64,000 nucleotides of DNA from Candidatus Nitrosocosmicus arcticus (GTDB lineage Archaea; Thermoproteota; Nitrososphaeria; Nitrososphaerales; Nitrososphaeraceae), in NCBI RefSeq assembly GCF_007826885.1, contig NZ_ML675580.1:124001-188000 (forward strand), written 5' to 3'. How positions within the stretch are numbered: the stretch's first letter is position 1; every line of letters starts with the position of its first letter. Below are positions 1 through 8,309 of the stretch, one piece after another. Both the position numbers and the translations under genes were made by a program. Below the pieces are notes generated by a model. The model did not search any database and was not told the origin of the DNA. It saw only the letters and a list, made by a program, of their open reading frames with translations.

Positions 1-212
1 CGCGAAAATGATAGTAGTTTTTTCTGCAGTAATCGGTCATCTTCGTTATCCTTTTTAAACTCATTAACAAATACTTTAGATTGATTTTCAATATCACCTT
101 CTAGACCAAGAAAGTTAAAGAAAACCTGTAATCTAGGTGGATATTGCCTTTTTGATTCAGGAGCACGGAGCAAAGACAGAAATAATGATGTAGGACTATC
201 ATCATTCTTCAT
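1..212 (-). CDS. Tyrosine recombinase/integrase, N-terminal part (runs off left edge)
   Basis: Only about 70 residues are visible because the frame continues past the window edge. The start is ATG at 212. The visible part (SLFLSLLRAPESKRQYPPRL, then VFFNFLGLEGD) resembles the core-binding N-terminal domain of integrases common in ammonia-oxidising archaea, where SLFLxALxSPxTR is followed by a FFDFLGL-like segment. The catalytic Arg/His/Tyr half lies outside the window, so activity cannot be judged. The gene lies just downstream of the 3' end of tRNA-Met on the same strand, which is the usual place for an element integrated in a tRNA gene. The family call is from pattern memory. Confidence 0.62.
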   Translation of the reverse strand, partial: MKNDDSPTSLFLSLLRAPESKRQYPPRLQVFFNFLGLEGDIENQSKVFVNEFKKDNEDDRLLQKKLLSFS

Positions 213-268
213 AATATACTTCCATAGGAGCCTAGTATGTATACCCTAATTTATAGTCAGATTTGACG

Positions 269-342
269 TGGGCCCAAGGGGGTTTGAACCCCTGACCTAC
301 CGGTTATGAGCCGGTCGCTCTACCAGGCTAAGCTATGGGCCC
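269..342 (-). tRNA. tRNA-Met (CAU)
   Basis: The minus strand folds as a full cloverleaf. The 7-bp acceptor stem is GGGCCCA/TGGGCCC with discriminator A. The anticodon loop CTCATAA carries CAU between CCGG arms, and the T-arm is GGGG-TTCAAAC-CCCC. No intron is seen and CCA is not encoded. CAU could also belong to elongator Met, initiator Met or a lysidine/agmatidine-type Ile2; the plain A-U closing pair argues against the initiator. Its 3' end points at the integrase start, so it is a plausible attachment site. Confidence 0.93.
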
Positions 343-396
343 ATTCATTTTAGTTTAAAAATGAAATGAGTGTATAAAGGTTTTGTTTATCACTGG

Positions 397-1134
397 CTAA
401 GCCTCAATATTCTTCTCGACATATTTGCTGTGAACAGAATCCAACAATTTATTCTGAGAGACAAGAGAAATTTTTACGGCGTTCAGTATTTTTTGGTGTT
501 TATCTTCCGAACAGTCATTTATTATATTCTCCCAAACTTTGGCATGATAAATATCAACTTCTTTGTGAATATTAAAATAACGATGAGAGTCATCGTCAAC
601 TTTATTATAAAATTGTCTAAGCCCTTTGCTCTTTGTTTCACTAATCTTTGGTAATTCTTTTTCAAAAGCATAGAGACATGCGACTCCCTCTTCAAATGAT
701 GATTTAGAGATGTCTAGCAAATCATTTATGGCCTTCCTGGTCATGGTTTCTCCAGAATATTCATTTAATTCCTCTGCACTTACATTTAATGATGAAGCAA
801 ATCGAATCCAAGGTTCAATATGGTCTCTCTCTTCAGACAAATTAGTCTTAATTAAATTATCATACTGTTCGCTCTTGTTATTAATTAGTGTGTTCTCAAC
901 AAGATTTGGTACATGTTTCACCAATTGAAAATATTCTTTTGAATATCCAGCTAAATTTTCGAGAGTAAGTTTACCTTCTTGCCACATTTGGTAAAACTTG
1001 TGCTTCAATAAACTACTTTTTTCTATCTCAGCATTAATTTGATCCATTAAAAGAGTCATACATTCTATTTCTGGCATTTTTCCAATAATAAACATTTTGC
1101 ATTCACAGCCTCGCATGATGTGAATAATTATCAA
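397..1134 (-). CDS. CADD-like di-metal oxygenase (TenA/PqqC fold), probable pABA synthase
   Basis: This is an all-helical protein of the TenA/THI-4/PqqC superfamily, closest in pattern to Chlamydia CADD. CADD makes p-aminobenzoate for folate from one of its own tyrosines with a di-metal centre. Likely metal ligands are E101, H105, E149, H190, D194 and H197 (HKEVDIYH near the end). Y48 in KFYQMWQEGKLT matches the tyrosine that CADD cleaves. The conserved core begins near residue 28, so Met20, Met26 or Met30 may be the true start; the longest frame is given. It stands alone, but folD and 5-FCL occur elsewhere in the window, which fits a folate role. A TenA-type thiaminase is less likely. Confidence 0.72.
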   Translation of the reverse strand: MIIIHIMRGCECKMFIIGKMPEIECMTLLMDQINAEIEKSSLLKHKFYQMWQEGKLTLENLAGYSKEYFQLVKHVPNLVENTLINNKSEQYDNLIKTNLSEERDHIEPWIRFASSLNVSAEELNEYSGETMTRKAINDLLDISKSSFEEGVACLYAFEKELPKISETKSKGLRQFYNKVDDDSHRYFNIHKEVDIYHAKVWENIINDCSEDKHQKILNAVKISLVSQNKLLDSVHSKYVEKNIEA

Positions 1135-1653
1135 AAATGTAACTTTCAGGTATGTAAAACCAATAAACAGTGAATTGCCACCCCCCTTTTGTTTTTTGCT
1201 TTATCATCATTTTATGATGTGAATAGTACGATTCACAAAATTGATCCCATCCTTAATAACCCCTAGATACTACTGTCAGGGCGGCTTGATAAAAATTGCA
1301 ATAAGATGACAGGGATATATGCAAATTAGGGTGACCACAGTGATCAAGTATTGATATTCAAGACAACCTACAAGGATCAGACTGGATAATTCGCATAATC
1401 GAATATATAAGAAAAAAGACTGGTGATAATAATATAGATTATTAATCAATTTTGGCAATTTGAAATAGTTACGTTATTTTATTCTGTTAATTTATGGAGC
1501 CATCAATATTCCCTCAAGGTCATCGAAAGAATAGATTAAAGGTCGATGTCTTCCCATATGTATTGTATGAGAATGATTAGGGAATTCTCCAGATCAGATG
1601 TTAGCAAGGTGGGCGTATAAGGGATTTTTCTGTCAGACTGTAAATTTATCTAC
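1135..1653. other. Intergenic, no gene seen
   Basis: AT-rich spacer upstream of the CADD-like gene. It contains a 60-residue minus-strand frame with no domain, no ribosome binding site and no coding character. I see no tRNA, repeat or promoter that I can place with confidence. Confidence 0.5.
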
Positions 1654-2250
1654 TCAATTATTTATTCGACGGATTAGGGATGAATACCTTACGGCTTCCT
1701 TGACCAATACAGTGGCATGATGGATAGGCATATTCTGAGCTTCGGACACATGTTTAGCAATTAGATCTAATCCCATGTTGGATCGATATTTGTCGGATAT
1801 TTCACTCAACAATTTAACTGGGTTATAGGACAATAGTGATGAGATAAAAGAGGTAGATAATACTCTTGCCTTAGTTTCTGGGTCCGCATGATCTAGTGAA
1901 GATTGAAGGTCAAGATATAGTTTGATCATTTGACCAATAATTTTCATAATTTTAGTATCAGTGTTGTTGTCTTGCCCGATTAATAGATAATCTAAAATGT
2001 CGTCATCGTCTTGAGATCCGTATTTTGATTCCCAATGTTTGAATTTGTGAAAATTAATCCCATAAACCTTATTCACATCTTTTGAACGATTTGGTGAAAG
2101 ACTTAAGGTGGATGAGTTAGTCGGGTATAAGGCGATTTTGGCTAAATCACTATGGACTGTCAGATTATGTCGAAACGCATTCCATTTTCTCCTAAATTTA
2201 CGCTTACACATCGAACAATAGTATAGTTTGGACTCCATTAGAAGTTTCAA
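1654..2250 (-). CDS. C2H2 zinc-finger protein, unknown function
   Basis: A 198-residue protein with one C2H2 finger at residues about 11-34 (YYCSMCKRKF, then H...H; spacing C-x2-C-x12-H-x4-H), rich in Lys/Arg like a DNA-binding finger. The rest is helical with an acidic stretch (QDDDDILDYLLIGQD) and no recognised domain. The C-terminus holds amphipathic helices that could mediate dimerisation. Start is ATG at 2250, although Met5 also fits. Single C2H2 fingers occur in archaeal viruses, plasmids and their integrated relics, and the neighbourhood is accessory. A transcription-factor role is an inference. Confidence 0.6.
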   Translation of the reverse strand: MKLLMESKLYYCSMCKRKFRRKWNAFRHNLTVHSDLAKIALYPTNSSTLSLSPNRSKDVNKVYGINFHKFKHWESKYGSQDDDDILDYLLIGQDNNTDTKIMKIIGQMIKLYLDLQSSLDHADPETKARVLSTSFISSLLSYNPVKLLSEISDKYRSNMGLDLIAKHVSEAQNMPIHHATVLVKEAVRYSSLIRRINN

Positions 2251-2493
2251 TATGCAGGTTATTTATGAGTTACTCCGAGTAACTCAGATTTATATATCAG
2301 GATATGGTAAAAGATTTGAGATAATTGCTAATTCAAAGACTAAATTCTATGCAACAATAATATTTCAACGAAGCAACTTATTTCCTCAAAGTAAAATTTG
2401 ATTATGTACGTCATAGTACCCTTACCAGGCCTAAATAATCAAGATTAGGTCATGACTTATTATGATATTATGGAACCTATTTAGCTGTAATCG

Positions 2494-2682
2494 CTACGCT
2501 GCTGTGTGGTGACATCTGGAATGTGAGGCGGTACAATTTTCAAAATACAAAGCATATGGTGCTTTTTCTTTCTCCTTCAAAGATCCGTAAAATCGCAATT
2601 TGTTAGCATTTCCGGCCTCAAGGACAAATTTTTGAACTAGTAAAAATAGATGCGCGATATTGATGGCGTTAACTAAAATTGG
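2494..2682 (-). pseudogene. Decayed coding fragment, unknown family
   Basis: The 2251-2699 gap holds one stretch with protein-like composition: a minus-strand frame of about 60 residues (NKLRFYGSLKEKEKAPYALY) ending at TAG 2494-2496. The frame is closed upstream by another TAG and has no start codon, so it looks like the tail of a dead gene. I do not recognise the family. The rest of the gap shows nothing. Confidence 0.3.
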
Positions 2683-2699
2683 AGCCTATGGCGAAAAAA

Positions 2700-2981
2700 T
2701 TATAGATTAAAATATAAATATTCACATTTGACACATTGAATCTTCTTTGGTTTATTGTACCCAAAAGGCTGTAATACAGTACATTTGGATAACTCGCAAT
2801 CTTGACATAACACCCGACATCCGAACTTATCCTTAATTCGATTATTTTTTTTCAAAGAGGTTATAGTAAGATACCGTTTATCATCATTCAATGCCTCTTC
2901 TAAAAAGCGTATGCTATTTTCATCATATTTTGACACAACAATATCAGAATCTATTTGTGGAGGTTCCAGTCTCTTGCTCAA
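2700..2981 (-). CDS. Small zinc-ribbon-like protein, unknown
   Basis: A 93-residue protein. The N-terminal half is helical and charged. The C-terminal half has six cysteines (CRVLCQDCELSKC, then QCVKC) that could bind one zinc ion as CxxC...CxxC. The C-terminus stops right after the last motif (CEYLYFNL). No family is recognised. Start is ATG at 2981, with no clear ribosome binding site. Confidence 0.5.
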   Translation of the reverse strand: MSKRLEPPQIDSDIVVSKYDENSIRFLEEALNDDKRYLTITSLKKNNRIKDKFGCRVLCQDCELSKCTVLQPFGYNKPKKIQCVKCEYLYFNL

Positions 2982-3163
2982 TATTTAGATATGAAAGTAC
3001 ATATACTTGAGATTTTCCTTATTGGGTAAAATCTAACCTCAGAAAATACACCAAACAGTTTGAGCACAAAGCCTTCATAATAAAATACTCTTTAAGACAG
3101 GCACAATAGTAGAATCTCCAAATAAAAAGGATTTTATAATATCTATAAAATACTCAAATTGAA

Positions 3164-3259
3164 GCTCCGGTGGTGTAGTAGCAATAAAAGCTGCACAATC
3201 CGGTCAAGCATTGCGGCCTTTCGAGTCGCAGATCCCGGGTTCAAATCCCGGCCGGAGCA
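3164..3259 (+). tRNA. tRNA-Glu (UUC) with a 20-nt D-loop intron
   Basis: Acceptor arms GCTCCGG (3164-3170) and CCGGAGC (3252-3258) pair perfectly, with discriminator A at 3259. The anticodon loop CTTTCGA carries UUC. The T-arm is CCGGG-TTCAAAT-CCCGG. The D-arm is interrupted: the normal archaeal GGTGTAGTCCGG is split after GTGTAG. Removing 3179-3198 leaves a standard 76-nt tRNA-Glu. The overlapping minus-strand frame is an antisense artefact. Confidence 0.93.
3179..3198 (+). other. BHB intron in tRNA-Glu D-loop (between nt 15 and 16)
   Basis: The precursor forms a bulge-helix-bulge motif. The central helix is GUGU (3173-3176) with GCAC (3193-3196). The 5' bulge is AGU (3177-3179) and the 3' bulge is AAU (3197-3199). 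The inner helix is AGC/GCU around an AAUAAAA loop. Cutting after the second base of each bulge, as tRNA splicing endonuclease does, gives a normal tRNA. The outer helix is weak, so this is a relaxed HBh'-type motif. Noncanonical intron positions are known in archaeal tRNAs. Confidence 0.82.
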
Positions 3260-3588
3260 TTGATAATTTGCGAAGATAAATCTTTTATGAATACATGCAT
3301 ATCTGAAGATAAATTTGAAAAGTTTTTTATCAAATACTGAAGGCAACGGTCCCAGGTATAACGAGACGGGACTAGAAAAAGACCGAATCACCACCTTACC
3401 AAATTTAGTGAGATTATCACCAACCTTAAATAATTCAAATCTATGGTTGGATTCCAGAAAATACCTCGTAACGGAAGGACAGAGAAAAACATAGTGTAAG
3501 GAATAAGATAGGTCATACAAAATGATACTGTCAGATACCGGTCTAAAAATGCTCGCGTATTTCTGAATTTATCCCACGGTTCTAAGGT
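3260..3588. other. Intergenic, no gene seen
   Basis: Spacer downstream of tRNA-Glu. The only long frame here is the minus-strand one antisense to the tRNA, which I reject. No repeat or promoter could be placed. Confidence 0.45.
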
Positions 3589-3855
3589 TCATACAATGAA
3601 AGCACTCGATTCGGTATCCAAATACTCGTGGATTGCAACCTCCTTTGCCTCTGCTAAGACATCCTCGTTTATCACCTATTTGAATAGTTTTTTTGTTTTT
3701 CCTATAAAAGAATGAATAGAATCAAGCGCTAAAACTTTTCCGTTTTTCATCGATTCAACTACCCTATTGAATTCCCTATCTCCTTTGAATACATTATTAA
3801 AACACATTAAAGAATCGCAATACTCAACTATATTGAAAGTTGAACGTGATTCCCC
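3589..3855 (-). pseudogene. Broken small gene with internal stop, unknown family
   Basis: One minus-strand frame has coding character over 89 codons but is cut by TAG at 3676-3678 and has no start codon after the upstream TGA. The pieces read NRVVESMKNGKVLALDSIHS before the stop and LAEAKEVAIHEYLDTESSAF after it. Continuity on both sides of the stop suggests a nonsense mutation in a once intact gene. The family is unknown. Confidence 0.35.
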
Positions 3856-3940
3856 TCAAAAGTATTATATCACTCATCTTCTTTTACATCATTTTGTACT
3901 CCGAGGCCCAAGTAGGTGATGAAATATGACTATTCTTAGA

Positions 3941-4174
3941 TTATTCAATACCAGTGATATCACAGGCCGCAGTGGAATTCGCCACCGAGTCACTACTAGA
4001 AACAGAATCTGTATTGGTCTGATTTAAACCAGAGTCACCAAGAGGCTGACCGTACGAGTTAGTTGGTACCAAATAATTATCTAATGATGATAATAACAAT
4101 AGTACAAGTATCAATGTAGGAACCATGGTCAAAGAACAAAAGGCCTTGATTCTCATTATTTTAATAGTAATCAA
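3941..4174 (-). CDS. Small secreted or membrane-anchored peptide, unknown
   Basis: A 77-residue protein with a typical signal sequence at residues about 8-42: a basic start, a hydrophobic run (LILVLLLLSS) and a possible cleavage site near NSYGQPLG. It is followed by a Ser/Thr/Asn-rich tail. One cysteine lies near the C-terminus (AACDITGIE). It may be a truncated member of the low-complexity exported proteins common in soil ammonia-oxidising archaea. No function is assigned. Confidence 0.45.
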   Translation of the reverse strand: MITIKIMRIKAFCSLTMVPTLILVLLLLSSLDNYLVPTNSYGQPLGDSGLNQTNTDSVSSSDSVANSTAACDITGIE

Positions 4175-4425
4175 TCCCTTAAAAATTTATTGCGGGGATT
4201 CGAGATTAGGCATCACATTGAGAAGGTTCATGACCTGATAGAAATCTAATAGGCAGACTGAGCAACAGGTGTCATCGGCGACCTATTTAATTAAAGATTT
4301 CAGAAATTGATGTACTTGAATCGGTATATTTCAGACTATTAACCGTGATCAAAATTGACACCTTCGGTCATCAACTGATTTATATTTCATTTATATACTG
4401 TTCTTAACACCCTTTTAGTTTAGGA

Positions 4426-4938
4426 TTAAGATTTTCCGTATTCCTCGAATGAAACCAATTCGTGCATTGTCAATCTGTTCTTCTTTTTTGTCTTGCCATT
4501 TATTTTCTTCTTTGGATATCCAAATCCCACTACAATTACAGGCTTATAATCAATTGGGATTGAGAAATCTTTGCGTAGCAGTTCTTCATCAAGTCCTGTA
4601 AATAGAGCAGAACCAACACCGTAGTTCCATGCAGCAAGCTGCATATTCTGCACTACCTTGCCAGCATCAATTAGGTGAAACCGAAAGTAAGGATTAGTTA
4701 GAATGATTATCGCGAAATTAGCCCCATAAATCCACTTTCCGCTAGTGCTATCTTCTGATAATTTCTTCAGATTATCTTTATTCTGTATGACTATAAATCT
4801 CCAAGGCTGGGTATTTAGAGAACTACCAGTAAGCCTAGCTGATTCCAAAATTTTTAACCTTATTTCGGAAGAGACACCATTCTGATCATTAAATTCCCTT
4901 ACCTCAAGTTTGGTTACTATACAATCATAAGCATCCAT
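4426..4938 (-). CDS. Nitroreductase-family FMN oxidoreductase
   Basis: A compact 170-residue member of the nitroreductase family. These enzymes bind FMN as dimers and reduce nitro groups, quinones or flavins with NAD(P)H. Visible family features are the REF segment near residue 14, the SSLNTQPWRFIVIQ motif that contacts FMN (residues about 39-52), the VVQNMQLAAWNYGVGS helix (about 95-110) and a terminal VVGFGYP. It is shorter than the usual ~200 residues, lacking part of the middle region. Start is ATG at 4938. It stands alone, so the substrate cannot be deduced. Confidence 0.85.
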   Translation of the reverse strand: MDAYDCIVTKLEVREFNDQNGVSSEIRLKILESARLTGSSLNTQPWRFIVIQNKDNLKKLSEDSTSGKWIYGANFAIIILTNPYFRFHLIDAGKVVQNMQLAAWNYGVGSALFTGLDEELLRKDFSIPIDYKPVIVVGFGYPKKKINGKTKKKNRLTMHELVSFEEYGKS

Positions 4939-5462
4939 AATATATCAATGTATAATTAATCATATTAATCATTTCAGATTATTTTATAGTAAAAAATTAT
5001 GAAATATTTAGTCAATTAGTGTAAAGATGAATCTAAAATCTTCAAATAATGTCCTTTGCCAATAAGTTAATTTTTGCTACTTTTAGATTTGATCAAAGTA
5101 TTTAAATCGGTTTGCTTGGGAAATTGATAGTCAGTTGATAATATAACGACTATTGGGATTCGGTCTTCGTGTAGGATATTTCTTGTCATTAAAAATAATC
5201 CAGGTTATTGCCCGAAATTTTATGATAACACACGGTCTTTACTGAGATCAGTAAAAGGGGTTTTCGATAAGAACTATTGAAAATATGAAATCATTCATTC
5301 CTTTTTAGCCATCTGAGGAATTATCTATCCAAAGGAACGAAAAGGCTGATATAGATTAGTTCGTGGAAGCAAATAGAAAAAATCTACTGGAGATGCTGGG
5401 TAATGACGAAAACAAAAAATCAAAGTATTCGAAACGGCATAGAACTGTCATAAGATTTGATT
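4939..5462. other. Intergenic with a possible decayed plus-strand fragment
   Basis: No intact gene is seen. From about 5300 to the GNAT stop the plus strand shows a coding-like piece (FVEANRKNLLEMLGNDENKK) preceded by two in-frame stops (PF*PSEEL, DID*FVEAN), so it would be a relic. The rest is AT-rich and featureless to me. Confidence 0.3.
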
Positions 5463-6125
5463 TCATTTTAATGACTGTCGATAATGAGGATTAATCCATT
5501 CGATGAAGCTAGCATAGTTTAAGGAACGAGCATCATCCAGATAGTTTGAAAGGATTTTGATAAAATTAAATCCATTAATAAGGTCGAAACTCAATACAAG
5601 GTCGTGCACGTTACATTCTACAACTTTTATGGCATATTCTAATGGGGACAATTTTTCAGAATATTCACAATAGTTATACAATCTACCGCCTCCAATCATT
5701 CTTTTTAAATTCATCCTCATTGCAATATCCTTTCTCCCTTGATACAACTTGTGGCCTATTCCCCTATGTCTAACTCGGGGATGTGTGGAGATATCCGCGC
5801 CATAAAGACTATCCCCGGCTGGAAAATGTGTTGTTAGCATTCCATTCCCTGTAATCCCATTCCATGTGTGATCGGCATAAACAGGACTTAATTGAATGAT
5901 TAAACTTGTAGCGGATCCTACAATTTTTCCCTCAAGCTCAGCGACGAGCTGACCCTCTGGAAAAATATTCAGATGACTTTTCAATTCATCAGGATGCCAA
6001 ATATTACCAATCTTTGCTAAATCAGCGAAAGACTCCTCCTGTAACTTTACAATTTCTGGAATATCAGCTACCGCAGTCTGCCTAATCGATACCGAATCTG
6101 AATCAAGAACATAAAAGGAACTCAT
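5463..6125 (-). CDS. GNAT-family N-acetyltransferase
   Basis: A 220-residue acyl-CoA-dependent acetyltransferase. The N-terminus (VSIRQTAVADIPEIVKLQEE) is the usual first strand and helix. LVAELEGKIVGSATSL is the central strand pair. HPRVRHRGIGHKLYQGRKD (residues about 115-135) is the acetyl-CoA pyrophosphate-binding motif A, with R-x-x-G-x-G. The substrate is unknown, and a C-terminal 70-residue extension may shape its pocket. Start is ATG at 6125. It is transcribed alone. Confidence 0.85.
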   Translation of the reverse strand: MSSFYVLDSDSVSIRQTAVADIPEIVKLQEESFADLAKIGNIWHPDELKSHLNIFPEGQLVAELEGKIVGSATSLIIQLSPVYADHTWNGITGNGMLTTHFPAGDSLYGADISTHPRVRHRGIGHKLYQGRKDIAMRMNLKRMIGGGRLYNYCEYSEKLSPLEYAIKVVECNVHDLVLSFDLINGFNFIKILSNYLDDARSLNYASFIEWINPHYRQSLK

Positions 6126-7110
6126 TTATGCACTATAGAATTAAACTAAAGATTTAAATTTTTTCCAGGATACTGATATACTAGATTGGTGACTAGTTAT
6201 CGGTGAATTCTGCACCAGTTTATTGGACATAAATAATTAAATCACCTTTTGGGCGAGGTTTTGATATAGGAGAAATAGCAGAGAGAGAGAGCCGGTCTCA
6301 AATTTCGGTGGTTCTTTAGGAGAAAATTTCAATTTAACTTCACAAGATATCTGGAGGCCTGATGAAGTTAGAAACTTCCTATCTTAATTGAATGATCATT
6401 ATATTATTTCGCGGCTGCATGAATCTTAGTTGATGCCCCATCACGCGGTCAAAGAATTACTGTGTCAAATACCAATGTTATTCCAACAACTCGATGTGTG
6501 GACTATACACATGTTGGAACGAATCGAGGAACGATTTCAAACTTCAATCATGTAAAAGAATTAACCGATGAGTAAATTTTTTAATGGTATTGAATTAAAC
6601 TAGCGTCGACTCGGGTAACCATGACATATGATAAATTTAGCCTTGCTAAGGAAACCACCTATTTCACAAGTCAAGTCCTCAAATAATGAATGTATATTTA
6701 CTTTTTTCGAAAGGATGTATGTTAAATCGGCAAATTCCGCTATCGATCTCAATTCTAAAACAATATCAAATTTTTGGAATTCAATCTCGATCAAAAAAAA
6801 GTAAGAGTCATCTGAAAAATAATACCATGTCGTGAAATTATTAACTATTATCCACTAGAGAAAACAGTTTGCACGTAACTGTGACATATCGAGTACTGAG
6901 AAATTGGGTGACTTTTTTGTTGCCATATCAATATAAAAACTAAAAATAAGTAGACAAATACTTTTTGCAATATCTAATTAGCGTGACTATTCTTGATCTA
7001 ATACTATAAGGAAAACAGATTCATAGGGATTTATAGGGATAACTCCATGACGACAAAAACAAGCATTAATAAGTTCAGAGTAAATTACTTATGTAGGCTA
7101 GGAAATATTA
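6126..7110. other. Gene-poor stretch with doubtful or decayed frames
   Basis: A minus-strand frame of 64 codons lies at 6600-6794 (IAEFADLTYILSKKVNIHSL) with no recognised domain. On the plus strand a start-less frame ends at TAA about 6574-6576 (NTNVIPTTRCVDYTHVGTNR) and looks like the tail of a lost gene. Neither is convincing as a working gene. Nothing else is seen. Confidence 0.3.
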
Positions 7111-7989
7111 TTGAATGAAAGAGACTTTCAGGTAAATCCGTTTGTTGAAAGGTTTAATGATTATATTAATAAAATCAATGAATCCTTATCGAGAGAGATA
7201 GAGTCTTATTCTTGGTCAGAATTTTATCTTCCTCTTAAATATGCTTGTCATGGTGGTAAAAGAATCAGACCACTAATTTTGAATCTAGCAGCCGAAACCA
7301 TTAACAATGACAATATTAGCTCTCTAAACTCAAAGTCTAGGGAAAATATATTTGCTGTTTCTTCAGCAATCGAATTACTACATACAGAATCAGTGATACA
7401 CGATGATATTATTGACTCAGATAACATTAGAAGAGGCCTACCTTCTTTTCATGTAAAATACGGTTATAATGCAAGTATTCTTACAGCAGATTTCATTTTA
7501 GGCATCATATTAAATATAAGTGCCAAAACTAATAACAATCGCGTTACCCAAGAACTATCTACAGCATCAATTAAGATGAGCGAAGGTGAAATGCTTGAAT
7601 TACGATTAGTTAAGAATCATAAGATATCTCAAGAGGAATATATCACTGTCATTGAAAATAAAACGGCATCATTGTTTGAGGCTTCGGCTAAAATCGGTGC
7701 AATATTAGCAAATGGGAACGAAGATCAAATTAATGCTCTTGCAAATTTCGGACGCCTTCTGGGTATCGCTTATCAGATCCATGATGATTTGATTGATTAT
7801 AACAATGAAGAACGGTTATTCAATATACTTGTCAAGCAGAATGACGAGGATAATATATTTATTGAAATAATGGAGAACACTTATCTTAATTATTCACAGC
7901 TTGCTAAGAAAGAGCTCGACGGCATAGAAAGCAATCATCATTCCAAAAAAATACTGCAGGATTTGACCAATCTTGGTTCATTTTCTTAA
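7111..7989 (+). CDS. Polyprenyl (geranylgeranyl-type) diphosphate synthase
   Basis: A trans-prenyltransferase that condenses IPP onto allylic diphosphates, supplying C20 chains for archaeal ether lipids. GGKRIRPLI binds IPP. The first Asp-rich motif is HDDIIDSD and the second is HDDLIDY, which sets head-to-tail condensation. The region before the first motif (SSAIELLHTESVIHDD) has small and His residues, compatible with chain length C20 or slightly longer. The protein is 292 residues, a little short at the C-terminus. Start is TTG at 7111. It stands alone; geranylgeranyl reductase near 60.3 kb would act later in the same pathway. Confidence 0.9.
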   Translation: MNERDFQVNPFVERFNDYINKINESLSREIESYSWSEFYLPLKYACHGGKRIRPLILNLAAETINNDNISSLNSKSRENIFAVSSAIELLHTESVIHDDIIDSDNIRRGLPSFHVKYGYNASILTADFILGIILNISAKTNNNRVTQELSTASIKMSEGEMLELRLVKNHKISQEEYITVIENKTASLFEASAKIGAILANGNEDQINALANFGRLLGIAYQIHDDLIDYNNEERLFNILVKQNDEDNIFIEIMENTYLNYSQLAKKELDGIESNHHSKKILQDLTNLGSFS

Positions 7990-8309
7990 TAAGCCTGTTA
8001 CCATTTTAGATTTAAATCGTTAAATAACTCGTTTTTGAAAACTCTACAAAATAACTACCAAGTGTTATAGATTAAGGATTTGTCGCTAAAAAAAATTAGA
8101 CACAAAGTTTAATACTAATTAATAGTTCCGTTAGTAATTAAGCGTGACTTTATTCTCTTTCAGGTCTGCAGATGCTTCCCCCGAAGGTCAGTAAACTAAT
8201 AAAGATGCTCTGTACTTGTTCACAGTAATGGTCTTTATAATTATATAGTATCAAATAGATTTTGATAAAGGCAGGAAAAATTAAAATCTAACAATTGGAA
8301 TCACTTTCT
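7990..8309. other. Convergent intergenic spacer
   Basis: A gap of 320 bp between two convergent genes. It is AT-rich with several T-runs that could end transcription. I see no gene or repeat. Confidence 0.45.

Noticed and set aside
1276-1458. 60-residue frame in the spacer
   Set aside because: No coding character, no start context and no domain.
3143-3520. 125-residue minus-strand frame
   Set aside because: It runs antisense through tRNA-Glu and contains the well-known spurious RDLNPGS translation of a tRNA T-arm.
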